NCBI GenBank assembly: GCA_903813345.2
Contig: CAIIXF020000012.1
Coordinates: 3,761,318-3,825,317 of the forward strand
DNA: 64,000 nt
Reading direction: 5' to 3'
From: Owenia fusiformis
Lineage: Eukaryota > Annelida > Polychaeta > Sabellida > Oweniidae
The notes under the pieces are model-generated. The model made no database searches. It had not been told where the DNA came from and worked only from the letters and a program-made list of their open reading frames with translations. The first letter of the stretch is position 1. Each line of letters starts with the position of its first letter. A program made the position numbers and the translations under genes. This document shows positions 22,526 to 34,966 of the stretch, piece after piece.

Positions 22526-23021
22526 AGTCCCCGATAAATCGGGCTACGTATACCGCCGTGTTTACATTAGGGGATTAGAAGAGTTTATTTTTTATTTAGG
22601 TATGCAAGCTACGTATATCAATATTAGGCCTTCATTCATGTACTCGTGTGCATGTAATCAGCATGCCCTTCAATATTATGTAAACCAGGCTATTCAAGTA
22701 TAATGTACACTATTTATGTGTGTACTACATACAATACAATTCCCTGGGAAACAAAACACAAATACGTTTTATATGTTCAAAATGAGCCATTTGATTGATG
22801 CAAACACTAAATAGCTTCATAAATAACATCTACAAAGTATATCTAATAGTAATTTTCAATTTCAATGTTGAAACTTCCCTGGTTAAGATTATATGGGAAA
22901 TCATCACGAGACGAAGATCGTTCGCCTTCCTGGCTTACCTCTGAATCGTGTACCGGGCAATCTCTTTATATAGTTTAGCGAGAGCGGTGCGCCTGCGCAG
23001 TTTTAAACTTTGGCGCACACT
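22526..23021. mobile_element. TTAA-flanked MITE, 496 bp (half A only)
   Basis: Bounded by TTAA at 22522-22525 and 23022-23025. It begins AGTCCCCG, like the 8293 element, and ends GCGCACACT. In half B the same place (about 54667-54683) reads through with a single 'cttaaatg', which is the empty site. Confidence 0.75.
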
Positions 23022-23639
23022 TTAAATGCTGTTTGCTATTACTGTACTACCCTGGACATCTGTATTTTATTATGTTACCTGGCCTCACTGAAGGCTTTAC
23101 AGTTATACAATGTAGATGTATATGGTTACTTTATAATCTGATAATAATGCGAGTATGTTATAAATGATTCCTATTCATTTCTAAATATCCAAGTCTATGC
23201 ACATCAGTTTAAATTCATGATACATCACTTTTGTAAAGGTTTTTATAAACACTTTGGCCTTCTTAACATATTCCATACATGTAGTAAAACCTGTATGTAG
23301 AAATGGAACGCCCCTTGATTACGCTGAAAAGGTTCGAAAAAACTTTTAAATTAAAAATCCATCAAGGGGCCGAAGAATCTATTTCCATTGTCATCACCAG
23401 TATTGACGACATAATCAGAAAAGGCACCAACAAACTCTTCTTCTGAGATTTTTCTATCACAGTCTATATCCATGTATTCAAACTGACGAATAGCTAGATC
23501 TGGATTAATTTGCATGGCCTTCCAGTATATTATGTACTCGTCAAAGCTTATGAACCCATCGGAGTTGAAGTCAAGGACCTGTAATATAAAAATCTATACA
23601 GAATGCAAAAAAATCCTGAAGATACAAACACTTTGGGAG

Positions 23640-24500
23640 GGATGACAGGCTTGTAGCCAGGATTTTTCAAATGACGTTCTATTTTTGCTTTTCCATGTAT
23701 ATTTGCTCTGAGTGCGCTACTAACAAGTGGATGTCTAGGAAGTTATCGGCACCAGGGTAAGTGAACTGTACCCTAGAATCTAATGCTGTGGCAGTGAAAG
23801 ACACAGACTCAATCTCTAGTTCAGATACATTTAGTGAAACAACTCAATGTCTACAGTCAAGTCAAGTAACTAGGTCAACATTCGAAATTTGTATGTTCAT
23901 CAATATTTACTAAGAATGGTGCCACAAATTGAAGTAACCTCTGGTTAATTATTTTCAATATACCTATCAGCAAACGTGTAAATGATAATTTTGATGTTCT
24001 GTTACATATTGGGGAAGCAATATTGGGGATATGGCCCAAATTTCTGAATTTCCACTATGTCCCTGTATACCCCTACATCATACATATACGATCAAAAGAT
24101 GTATGTTACTTGTCATTTTTCATTATGAACCAACCATAAATGTATTTTTTCATGTTTACATATACGAATGAACTTTCTGTTTTCGAATATAGACGGATGG
24201 TACTGCATTTATTTTTCATGATATGGAGCAAACAAATGTGTGTCAATTTATACTTTAATAGCCTACATACTTATATTGCAATGGTAGTTTTGAATTATAA
24301 TAATCAACAAAATCCATGTTTTCAAATATTTTGAAAGTTGTGATTTCGAATGTAATCTCCTACTCAATGAAAATTGTTGATATTTGTGAATTTTTTCTTT
24401 TGGAATACACATTGCTGGATCACTGAACCTTGCCTTGTTCGAGATACACGAAAAGTGTATTGTTAATACTTAACGTCGTTCGGATATTTGGATGTGATTG
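23640..24500 (+). pseudogene. Unrecognised coding-like block, half A
   Basis: The plus strand holds protein-like stretches shared with 55530-56760, such as a Ser/Thr-rich segment around AVAVKDTDSISSSDTFSE (about 23786-23840) and one around RVNDNFDVLL (about 23973-24002). In this half the frame is interrupted (for example TGA where half B has ACA near 24424), and about 55 bp present in half B are missing. I do not recognise the parent gene. It could be an old exon cluster or retrocopy. Confidence 0.35.
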
Positions 24501-24652
24501 ACGTTTTCGGTAATCTCCTACCACTGTAACTTCCAACTTAATTTCTGAAAGCCAAATATGATGGTCACGAATTGATATTTAAGTAACACGTTGATGCATA
24601 CATCTTGTGTACATTAACTGTCGAATACATGCCGACTTATATTTATATAAGT

Positions 24653-24857
24653 ATTCCATATCTGATGAGGTCTCAGGGACATATCAACCGGGAATATATT
24701 CCATATCCGGGCAAATATTTTTCGTATGTCCCGCTCCAATGGAGCTCCGGGACATATAAATCGTATGACCCGCTCAAAAAAAAATTTTGAAAAAATTTTG
24801 AATTTTTTTTTTATATTCCCTGTATCCAAAACCTCCCAGTGCATAACCCCTATATAT
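24653..24857. mobile_element. Insertion related to the 7957 inverted-repeat family (half A only)
   Basis: Absent from half B, where 'atttatataaatatccacag' near 56895 continues directly. The right end is the reverse complement of the arm at about 7959-7998. Confidence 0.55.
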
Positions 24858-25494
24858 CCATATTTTAACTCAAATCATCAATGCTCGAAACGGTTTCATA
24901 TAACCTGGTGAGTTAAATGTTTCATTTTGATTCATAATTATGGTATTGGTTTTAGTTGAGGCTATAACTAAGGAATAAAATTGCATGAAACCTTTTGTGA
25001 AAATTCGAGCGATTTTTCAAGATTCCTCCTTCAAAGTGTTACCAAAGTGCTCCTCGGGAGTGGAAATTTCGTCTTGTGCAATCAAAATAATAGCAGGTAG
25101 TTTGATTTTTGTTTGAGTTTATAGCTTACATCTCTAAATTTAAAAACATATCGCCTAATTGAGAGGTACATGCAGATTTTGGCAATCTATCATGATGAAA
25201 GGCTAAATATTGTGAAAAAACACGAGTTGACACTTATTTACTTATGTAACATTCGTTGGCATGTGTCAGAGAGTAAATAAGAAGGATATGCTTTTGATTC
25301 TATGTCTTGTTCCCAAAGGAATCTGTTAAGGAGCTTTATATCTTAACGTACTTTTATCATCCCAAACTCAAACATTTCGAATACTTATTTCGCGAACGCT
25401 TTGTTGAGAATGGGTTCGAGATGTACTCAAAATTAATCCGTTAAAATGAGTATTATCATCTTAACCCTAGAAGCCCTAAGGTAAAAAAAAGTCA
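24858..25494. other. Intron 3 sequence of copy 4 up to the LTR element
   Basis: Non-coding and closely matched by 56920-57358 and 59249-59327. About 25290-25430 is present here but absent from half B at the pearl-like insertion. Confidence 0.4.
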
Positions 25495-25999
25495 TGTTAC
25501 GTATTTTTGGCTGTTTGATTCAAACACAAAATACTTTCTCTTCAGAGGCGTATTAAAATATATTTTATTTCTTCAATCTCTTAATAACTACAATATCCAC
25601 AATATATCTTACTGTTTCAAAACTCAATTTAATTCCTCTCTAAAAACTTCTATAAAAACTGCGCAATTCTTGAAACATTCGCTTTTATACCTAACCTCGA
25701 GATCAGAGGCCATTAAAATCAGAGATCATATAGGTCTAGCAGTTGATCCAAGAATCAGAGATCATTGAGGTCTCACCTTGTTGATCCTAAGAAAGGTCGT
25801 TGAGATCTCACCTCGCTGATCTCAAATTCAGAACAACAAGCTAGTCTAAAAATAGATTACTATACTGCGCAATAGCTCAGATCTCAATGTTAGAGAAATA
25901 TATATGTATTTTGAAACATATGTTGTGCTTTAAAAGAAACATATTAAGTTTATGAAATATAAAAACCTTAGTAAAAGAATGCATGCAATGTATTCTACA
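25495..25999 (-). repeat. 3' LTR of the gag-only element
   Basis: 505 bp, by eye identical to 30511-31015. In element sense it starts TGTAGAATACATTG and ends AATACGTAACA. Confidence 0.92.
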
Positions 26000-27734
26000 C
26001 TCTCCTCAGCCTAAATTGATAGTTCGGCTTGACTTTTAACAAATGTTTTGGCTTAAGTAAAGTTAGTTTATATAAGAATAAACAATGATTCTAGCAATTT
26101 TCCAAATCAGGATACCAGTGGCACACTAATCACTCTATTCTCATGATCAAACGTTTGTGATGTAATAATTTACCACCACAGGTATCAAATATAAAAATTA
26201 TACCATTTATGTATATAAAATGTATTTTGAACAACCTGCATTTATTTCCTCCCCAATTTGCCTTGTTTGGAGATCACTGTATGTGACTATAGGCCATCCA
26301 CGAAATGCAACCTGTTTTAAACACATTCCCTATTTCATTGAGATTTTTAATTTGTTTTGAATAATAGTTTATATACTTTAGTATTAAAACAATTATTATG
26401 CATATCACTTTAACCGAAACAGTTTTGAGGGAATACAATGTCCAGGGTGTATAACAGTTTCAACAGCATACAACAGATTGTTTCTAGACAGATTTTCGCA
26501 TGACCTGCACAGTCTCACATAATTTATGCATTACTTAGCATCATTGCAGGCGAAGGATATATTCACTTTAATCCATTGAAAAGTAAGTATATTTCTTTTA
26601 TTTACAGATTAATATGATTATAACTTACTTATTATGAAGTAAGATTCATGGAATTTGCCTTCTGAAATATTTTTCTTTTTAGATACATGGTATCTTCATC
26701 ACGGAACAATGAGTCCACATGACTCCATAGCTAATTATGTACTATTTGAACACAGAATGTTTGATCATTTTGATATACCTATTGCTTTCTTAAAACTTGT
26801 GACTATGACACTTTGTTGACTCAACCGGATTTGATCTAATTTGTATACAGTCAATAGATAAATAGTCAATAGTAAATCATAGGCATGCAAAGAATAACAA
26901 CTTTTTTTTAGTATTCACCATCTTGTTATTCTTTTAATGATGTAACACACATTTTCCTAATTAAATGAGCAGATCTTAATTTCATGTACAATGTTCAATA
27001 CATATATTTGAATATATTTCCTACCAGAATGATATATAAATGTATATCTTTCCGATATAACACCCCAGGCCCGGGTAAAACCATGGACTTACTTCTGTAA
27101 ATCCATGATGTATTTTGATTAATATACAAATACATTATATAATACAGTTAAACATGTTTTTTTTAAATATGTCAAGATCAACACCAATACTATTTTGTTT
27201 TCAGAAACATCTTATCTGGATCCTGAAACATTGCAATCATTCGCAATTTGATGCCTACTATATCCAATATGTTGTACTCACTACTTATGTTTCAACCTCA
27301 ACGGCAAACATTATGTCAAGTGTGTGAATTAAACAGGTTTCCACCAAGAATGAGGCAGAATGTCACATAGGTATGTTCAATAATATGTTTATGCTACAGC
27401 CCACACAGAATTTATTCTGGTTTTCACCAAAAATTATGCTGCAGTCCACACAGTTACCGGTATGTTTGAATTAAAGAATCAGTCTTCCCCTGTGATGATT
27501 CCTTATTCCACAAAGGTTCAATAATGCATTATTTGAATATGGTTTACCTACATATAACTAACATATAGTTATTCACCAATAATTGTAGGTCAGTACACAT
27601 AGTAATTAATATCACTCTTTGGCACACACAGTACCTTTATATACCAATCTCCATATTTGGGACACTGATACCAGTTCCTTCAATATGAAGGCGAAAATTC
27701 GAAAAAGTTTCATTTTTAATAATTCTCAGCATTC
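26000..27734. other. Interior of the LTR element, 3' of gag
   Basis: About 1.7 kb with only short open frames on both strands. No pol motif (DTG/DSG protease, YXDD, integrase zinc finger) was recognised. Confidence 0.6.
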
Positions 27735-29360
27735 CTAAATGTCCCAGTTCTCAGCTGGTGGTTGGGTAAGAATCCTCGAGTTTGTATCCCTAAATCCATA
27801 TTGTTGATTCTTACAATCAGCTATAAAATGTCCAGGTTCACGGCAACCATAGCAGGTCCTTACACGATGTTTCTTAAATCTGGTATTTTGTTCAAGAGGT
27901 CTTTCATCAGTCTGGTTGAATTGACCCTCATGTGGACGTGGTTTGTCCTGAGATTCAACCTTCTCGAGGAATTTCGTTAAAAGCCCTACCATGCGACTCA
28001 AATGTGTATCTGGTGTGTTTTTGATTTTCTGATAACGAATTATTTTTGGTTTTTCCTGACTTTTCTGAAACGCTTCATATTCCACTGCAAGTCGGATCGC
28101 TTCGTCAATATTCTTTGGGTGTCCCTGCTTAATAGCCCATTTTATTTCCATATCTTGGAGTCCATTCATGAAGTTGTCATAGGCCATTTGACATCTCATT
28201 TGGTGTGTTGCTTCAGGCCAGGCTTTATTCGTAAGGCGTTTAATCTCCTGACCGAACTCTGGTAACGATTCACCAGGTTTGCGTACCTTCATTGAAAGTT
28301 GAGTTTTATGGATATCCACCATATTATCAGGTTCGAACCTCTCTTGTAGATGTGAAGTGAGAGTTCGATAGTTGAGGCGGTCCTCGGATGACAAATCTGT
28401 TAGGATCGCCAAGGCATCTTTCCTTAGAGCTATTGCTAACTCCATGGCCTTTGTTTTGTTATCCCATCCATTTGTTTCAGCAACCATATCGAAATGTACT
28501 TTATAGTCTAACCAGCTTGACGATCCATTATAAACTGCCGGTTTGCGAGTCCTTTTTGACAGACCAATCGATGTAATGTCCAGTTTCGGAGTGGAAGCAT
28601 GTTGGGGCTTATATTTAGGAAGTTCAGCGAATTCCTCCATACTAGGTTCTTCAATCGGATCATTCGAATCATCATTGCAATCACTGTCACTGTCTCTATC
28701 AAGATTAAGTTCTTGTAATAGTCCAACAGGCTGTGTTCTTTGAGAACAGGTTTTCCTAGAGATATGTCTCTTATTTCTTCTTAAGTTCCCTATCTCGGAC
28801 TGTAACATAGAATTTTCTTCAGTTAAGGTTTTCACTTTTTGAATTTCTTGTTGTAACATATTGTTCATTTGTTTTCGCATATATTGCATGTCTTTTCTCA
28901 CGTTTTCTTCCCGAATGTCATTATGTCTGCTTAAAACCTCTAATTTTGTTTTCATATTTAATTCGAACATGTCTCTTTGGTCTTTCATTAGAGTTTGTAG
29001 GGCATGTATTTGTTTTTCAAAGTCATGTTCACGATCAAGAAGTGTAGTAATGAGTTTTTGTTGTTGAAGTAGTTTTTCCTCCTTGTTATAGTCCCAACTT
29101 AAATCGCCTGTTGATATTGAAAATGTATCCTGTTTATCATCATCTTGTCGTTTTTCACCACCTACAGCGCCAAGTAGATGTTCGTCTCGCGTATCAGTAA
29201 ATCGAATGTCTGGTACAACCGTTGATTTGCTTTTTAGTGAATAGTCCAGGGCTTTTTCCAAAGATTTTAAAGATTCAATCGGTTTATCCTCCCTTCTAAC
29301 ATCATGTACTTCATCCATTTTAGTGGTTTTTGTAGGGCTATCATCCATTGAATTATCCAT
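27735..29360 (-). CDS. Gag protein of the gag-only LTR element (541 aa)
   Basis: A single uninterrupted frame. The first half is acidic and contains a long heptad-rich coiled-coil stretch (about residues 75-200). The middle (about 270-420) resembles the retrotransposon gag fold of Ty3/Gypsy elements (WLDYKVHFDMVAETNGW ... ALAILTDLS ... LQERFEP). A single CCHC zinc knuckle CYGCREPGHFIADC lies near residues 503-516. Such proteins assemble the particle that packages element RNA. The frame stops soon after the knuckle with no protease or polymerase following. The start used is the first ATG in a good position after a leader of about 1.15 kb. Neighbours inside the element are non-coding leader and tail. 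Confidence 0.85.
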   Translation of the reverse strand: MDNSMDDSPTKTTKMDEVHDVRREDKPIESLKSLEKALDYSLKSKSTVVPDIRFTDTRDEHLLGAVGGEKRQDDDKQDTFSISTGDLSWDYNKEEKLLQQQKLITTLLDREHDFEKQIHALQTLMKDQRDMFELNMKTKLEVLSRHNDIREENVRKDMQYMRKQMNNMLQQEIQKVKTLTEENSMLQSEIGNLRRNKRHISRKTCSQRTQPVGLLQELNLDRDSDSDCNDDSNDPIEEPSMEEFAELPKYKPQHASTPKLDITSIGLSKRTRKPAVYNGSSSWLDYKVHFDMVAETNGWDNKTKAMELAIALRKDALAILTDLSSEDRLNYRTLTSHLQERFEPDNMVDIHKTQLSMKVRKPGESLPEFGQEIKRLTNKAWPEATHQMRCQMAYDNFMNGLQDMEIKWAIKQGHPKNIDEAIRLAVEYEAFQKSQEKPKIIRYQKIKNTPDTHLSRMVGLLTKFLEKVESQDKPRPHEGQFNQTDERPLEQNTRFKKHRVRTCYGCREPGHFIADCKNQQYGFRDTNSRILTQPPAENWDI

Positions 29361-29995
29361 AATATATCACTTTGATTTCTGTATTAAAATGAGCACTTTT
29401 GATTATTATATATAAGCACATTATTCAGAATGTGCAGATTTATTTATCACTATTACCAACTATTTTATTTAATTTCCAGGTTGGCGAATAATACAATTAT
29501 GATCACGGATGTTGGTTTCACACAGCAATATTCCTGGCACAATTTATATCCTATGGATAACAATTATTATAATCAGAAGTCAATCACACTGCACTACAAT
29601 CGGAGCTTCACTAAGATATATTTCATATGGTGAATCCAGCAGCAACATATTTAATGTAGATCATATCAAATGGATAACACCACCATAACAGATATGAAGA
29701 AAATCACAATAGATACTCGATCATACATATACACTTAATAAAAGTGTATTCCTTGTGATATGAATTATGCTGACAATTATATCCAAATATTATGGCACCA
29801 TCATGTTCCATCCAAATTGGATTTATTCAACATATAGATAAATATATATCCACACAAAGGTGATCATCTCCATTTATAAAATCAGATGGTCGTGATTAGC
29901 ATCAGCACAATGGTGTTTTATTTCGTGTGCAGCAGTGATTATTTCGATTATCCTGGAATAAAGTCCTGGAAAAGAATTATTGCAGCTTTTGGAGT

Positions 29996-30277
29996 TTATG
30001 TAACGATGATCACTGCTCTGGTATAAGGTTCCGCGATACGCTTTGCCATATCTTCTGCATCAGCTATAGAGTTCGCCATACATGTGATAGGTTGTATAAC
30101 ATAACCAAAATGTTGCAGGGAATCTTGCTCCATAAGTTCAGTTACTTTTGACACTTTTTCTTCACTTGCTCCATCGACAATAATTACAAGATATGTGATT
30201 TCTATCTCCGGACACAGCATGATGTATTTTGTTCCAGAGTAAATTAACAAGTTGTTAAGTCCAACCACGTATTTCAC
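29996..30277 (-). CDS. Small ORF in the leader of the LTR element (up to 93 aa)
   Basis: Unrecognised. The frame reads from an upstream non-ATG start; the first ATG gives MLCPEIEITYLVIIVDG and ends RAVIIVT before a TAA. It alternates hydrophobic strands and acidic helices like a small globular domain and is locally richer in GC than the rest of the leader. It could be an accessory element gene, a captured host fragment, or chance. Confidence 0.3.
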   Translation of the reverse strand: MKYVVGLNNLLIYSGTKYIMLCPEIEITYLVIIVDGASEEKVSKVTELMEQDSLQHFGYVIQPITCMANSIADAEDMAKRIAEPYTRAVIIVT

Positions 30278-30510
30278 TGAAGTTATTCCAATGTATCCAA
30301 ATGTCTAAGTAAAATTCCTATGTTGCATATTTAATATGATTGTTTTCCAATTATTTTTTTTCTAAGTTCTTTCCCCTGTTAAAATGTCTAAGAAATGTCC
30401 TTTGTTAAATATCCATTGAAATATTTTTCCAAAATTTTTGAAGTTTAGTTTTGTTTTAGCTTCATCCAAAATTTTGAAGTCCAAAAGTTCTACTTTTTCG
30501 ATGCCACCAG

Positions 30511-31015
30511 TGTTACGTATTTTTGGCTGTTTGATTCAAACACAAAATACTTTCTCTTCAGAGGCGTATTAAAATATATTTTATTTCTTCAATCTCTTAA
30601 TAACTACAATATCCACAATATATCTTACTGTTTCAAAACTCAATTTAATTCCTCTCTAAAAACTTCTATAAAAACTGCGCAATTCTTGAAACATTCGCTT
30701 TTATACCTAACCTCGAGATCAGAGGCCATTAAAATCAGAGATCATATAGGTCTAGCAGTTGATCCAAGAATCAGAGATCATTGAGGTCTCACCTTGTTGA
30801 TCCTAAGAAAGGTCGTTGAGATCTCACCTCGCTGATCTCAAATTCAGAACAACAAGCTAGTCTAAAAATAGATTACTATACTGCGCAATAGCTCAGATCT
30901 CAATGTTAGAGAAATATATATGTATTTTGAAACATATGTTGTGCTTTAAAAGAAACATATTAAGTTTATGAAATATAAAAACCTTAGTAAAAGAATGCAT
31001 GCAATGTATTCTACA
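30511..31015 (-). repeat. 5' LTR of the gag-only element
   Basis: 505 bp, by eye identical to 25495-25999, followed in element sense by a tRNA-complementary primer site at about 30499-30509. Confidence 0.92.
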
Positions 31016-31860
31016 GTCACACGAACACCTAATGGGGGGGGGGAGTCAAAGGGGCACCCCTTGTAAAATTTTTATTAGTAGAGCTAGGATGTTCAAGTTT
31101 TCCCCAAATATATGTCATTCATTTCAATTCTCTACAATTGGTGTATTAACTCTAACAACCATGATGATGTAAGATTGTGTAATTTTTTCATTCTAAAGAC
31201 AACACGTATGGTAGAAATAGTGCTAGCTTTTTCAGATTTTGTCTATTGGAGCTGATTATTACATCATAATAAATCAATTACCCTATGTGCTGATTTTTTC
31301 ATGAAACATTTGTTATATCTGTAGCTCCAGCTACTGAAAATTTGAATATCCTGCCAGATGCCAATAAAAGGTTATGGGAAAAAACATAACAGGGGGGGGG
31401 GGGGAATGTTGACTTAGTTATTGGACTTGACTGACAAGTTCATATACACGTACATTTAGTGAAACAACAACTTCCATCCATGATGATGTATGAAATACAG
31501 TGTAGTGTAGTGTCTTGTCGTGTGGTGTAGTGTAGTGTAGTGTAGTGTAGTGTAGTATAGTATAATATAGTATAGTACAGTGTATAGTGTAGTGTCGTGT
31601 CGTGTGGTGTGGTGTAGTGTAATGTAGTGTGGTGTGGTGTAGTGTAGTATAGTGTAGTATAGCGTAGTATAGCGTAGCATAGCGTAGCATATTAGCATAG
31701 CATAGCATAGTGTAGTATCAAGCCGTTTATATCTAGACTCTGCACGCAGGGTAAATGGTGTTCTTCCTGTTGTGAATTAAGTGATGGGACCTGGCTGGGT
31801 TAATTGCTATTTATAAGTTAATGACACCATTATTACAGTTTTTATTAAATTATGGCGTCT
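31016..31860. other. Intron 3 of copy 4 between the LTR element and the LINE
   Basis: Nearly the same as 59328-60131. Contains the dispersed block (31030-31375), a poly-G tract near 31393-31404 and the GTGTA simple repeat. Confidence 0.5.
31497..31715. repeat. GTGTA/GTATA simple repeat, about 220 bp
   Basis: Imperfect pentanucleotide-type repeat (TAGTG, TAGTA, TAGCG). The two open frames read through it (31418-31708 and 31456-31698, minus) are composition artefacts. Half B has a shorter version at 59800-59990. Confidence 0.85.
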
Positions 31861-32012
31861 TTGTGACGTCAATGTTCTTTTTATTTTTTATTTTATTTTA
31901 TTTTTATTTTTATTTTTTTTATTTTATCAGTATCATTACATATTCATATTTCATAATATATATATATCATAAGGCAATATCAATCATACAATCATTATAA
32001 CAATTTACAATA

Positions 32013-34955
32013 TTATAAGTTTCTTAGTCTCAACTCATGTTCTAACATACATTCAACATTGTAACTATATAGACCACATTTGTATTTGCTTATCACATGT
32101 TTTCCAACTATTAACACAAGATTAATTTTCCTTTCAACCCTTTTGTCCTCATCCTTATATCCAAAAATAATATCGTGCTTAAATTCTATCTTTCTTTTCA
32201 ATTTGAGGAAGCATGTGTTATCTATTATTTCCCAGACTCGTTTTATTTGTCTACATTCTATAAAGAAATGCTCATATGTATCCTTACAGGCACAGAAATT
32301 ACAAAGTTCATCATTTTTAATTTTCATTTTGAATAGCAAAACTTTAGTTGGATATATTCTGTGCAATATTTTAAATTGAAGTGACTTTAACATTGGTCCT
32401 TTTATATTTCGAACATTGAGCCAAATGTCTCTCCAACACAACTGATTATATGAATCATTCCAGCCTCTTTCACTGATTGGAGTTTCCAATTTACGTTTTA
32501 ATAAAGATTTTCTGATCATTTGAGCATTTGCTTTATTTACATCAATTTCATTGAATGTAGTTTTAGTGTTATCATCATCTTGTTTTACAATCACCCTTAT
32601 AAGACTTTGTCGGAGCATATTGTATTCAATGAAAAAGTTAGGGTTTCTCCCAATTTTCTCCTTTAATACATCTGCATTTTTTATTTTTCCTGTACTTTTA
32701 TCAATCACATCTGAGATTAATTTTATTCCAGCTTTTTCCCATGATTTAAAATGTAATTGTTTATTTTGGTAACATATACTCCTGTTATTCCATAAGTAAT
32801 CATTAGTACAAATGTTTTTAGTGATATTTACTGTTTTATTGTCCAGTCATGATTTGGATAAGAACGAGTAAAATATTGGAATATTTTTGTGTACTTTTAA
32901 GTCTTTATATTCACAATTGTACTTAAACAAGTTTTGAGAATGTCCCATTTTACTCAAATAAAAACTCATAATTGCTTTCCATTTTTGATCATTTTCATTC
33001 TCATATAGTCTTTTTATCCAGGTTAAAATAAGTGAAGTTTGATATAAATTGATATCTATATTATTTAAGCCTCCATTTAAAATATCCTGCCTAGTTACAT
33101 TTCTTTTTACTTTTTCCACACCCTGCCATAAGAATTTATGCAATATATAATTAATTTCATCTAAGTATTTCTGTGGAGCTTTAAATACCATTAACATATG
33201 AGTGATTTGGGAAGCCATTAAACTTTTAATGACTGTTACTTTTCCAAACAATGATAAGTTTCTTTTGTTCCATGATTGAATGAGACACTTAATTTTTTCA
33301 ATTTTTGGCTGCCAATTTTCTTCGAGGTCAGAAGATGAACCTGAATTGCTAAAATAAGCTCCTAATATTTTAATTTTTTGATCTTTACCAATTTTCCAGT
33401 TTAGATGAAATGGTTTTTCTGTTTTTGTTTTACTTCTTCCCAACCACATTGCTTGAGTTTTTTCCATGTTAAGTTTAAGGCCTGATACTTTATAAAATGC
33501 AGTTATCTCGTTTAACAAAATTGGAATTGAATATTTTGTTCTTTAAAATAATGTGGTATCATCTGCATAAGAAGTTAATTTTATTTCTGTTTTTTGTTTA
33601 TCCTTTAAACATATACCTTCAATGTCTTTATTTTGCCTTATTTTACAAGAAAATATTTCTGTTGCCATTATAAATAGAATTGCACTGAGAGGGCAGCCCT
33701 GTCTCAGACCTTGTTCTAAAGGTACCCAACTACTGAGGTATCCATTATTTGAAATAGCTGACACTGCATTTTTGTTAAAAACATCAATCCATCTTATAAA
33801 ATCTTCACCAAAATTATATACTTTCAACATTTTCATGACATATTTCTTAGAAATTGAATCAAAAGCTTTTGCATAGTCTAATGCTATTATAATACCCGTT
33901 TCATCTTCAAAATCAATATAGTTAATTAGATCATCAATAATTTTCAATTTAAAATGTGACCCTCTTCCTTTAAGGTATGCTGTTTGATCAGAATTTATGA
34001 GTTTTATAATAACCTTATGCAACCGTTTGGCAAGTGCTGCTGCCCCAATTTTATAATCAACACAAGTGAGGGCAATTGGTCTATAGTTTTTGACTTTGGC
34101 AGAATTTAACATTTTCCCTTTGAGCAATAAAATTATCATTCCTTTTCGTTGCGAGCTGGACAATTGACCTATTTCAAAACCAAAGTTTAAAGAATTAACA
34201 ACAAGATGTTTTATTTTGATCCAGAACATTTTATAGAAAGCGGCGGTGAGTCCATCTATACCTGGACTTGATGTGTTTTTCATATTCTTAAGGACTTCCT
34301 TACATTCAATATCATTAATTTTTCCCTCACAATAAGACCTTTCTTCATCATTTAAATGTGGGATTTCAATGTCATGAATAAAATCATCAAGTGAATAAGT
34401 AACATCATCATTTTCAGCATACAAATTACAATAGTATTCATATAAATTTTGCATTACACAATCAATTGAATCGCTTTTTGTACCATCGTCTTTTTCGATA
34501 CAGTCAATTGTCTTCACTTTAGCTCTAAATTTCTCAAGTGTTAAAAAATATTTAGTATTTTTGTCGCCCTGTTGAATCCAATCAATCTTTGACCTAAGCT
34601 GTGCGCCTTTTGCTTGTGAGACATTTTCAAGATCTAGTTTCATCTGTAGTGATTGAACATGTTTTTGGTTTTCATCATTTGGTACCCTAGCTAGTTTACT
34701 ACATGCAGCTTTAAGTTCAATATTCAAATTGTTTGTATTCTGTTTCTTCAATTGTGCTTTTCTTTTTGAATAATTAATGGAGATGTTTCGAATTTCACAC
34801 TTAATGGAATCCCACAATATTTGGGGGTTGACAACATGTTGATATTTTTCATTCATTTCTACAATACAGTCATTGATTTTCTGAACATACTCTTGATCAT
34901 TTAAAATATCATTGTTCAATTTCCACACTCCGGGACCACGTTTGGTTGTATTCAA
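32013..34955 (-). pseudogene. LINE reverse transcriptase and C-terminal region, half A
   Basis: The frame is open at 33543-34955 (linker plus RT: NYRPIALTCVDYKI, IIALDYAKAFDS, GLRQGCPLSAILF, YADDTTLF), then 32847-33518 and 32013-32708. Breaks relative to half B are nonsense changes near 33541 (TTA to TAA) and near 32846 (TGG to TGA). Half B is open at these two points. Confidence 0.85.
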
Positions 34956-34966
34956 CTTAAAGTCTG

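Larger units (their letters stand above)
25495..31015 (-). mobile_element. Gag-only LTR retrotransposon, 5.5 kb (structure looks whole)
   Basis: Two 505-bp direct LTRs (25495-25999 and 30511-31015) appear identical over their whole length and begin and end TG...CA. Flanking GTCA is duplicated, and half B keeps the empty site near 59327-59340. On the minus strand the 5' LTR is the right one. One base after it comes TGGTGGCATCG, a tRNA-CCA-complementary primer site, and before the 3' LTR lies the purine tract GGCTGAGGAGAG. The 4.5-kb interior carries one long gag frame and no protease, reverse transcriptase, RNase H or integrase. By known analogy (TR-GAG and BARE2-like elements) it would depend on enzymes supplied by a relative. 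Identical LTRs imply a very recent insertion. Confidence 0.88.

Noticed and set aside
31418-31708. Tyr/Thr/His-rich open frame (and its twins at 31456-31698 and 59719-59979)
   Set aside because: It is the translation of the GTGTA simple repeat and has no other support.
33622-33876. Plus-strand frame repeated at 61865-62119
   Set aside because: Antisense shadow of the LINE reverse transcriptase in both copies; its conservation follows from the duplication.
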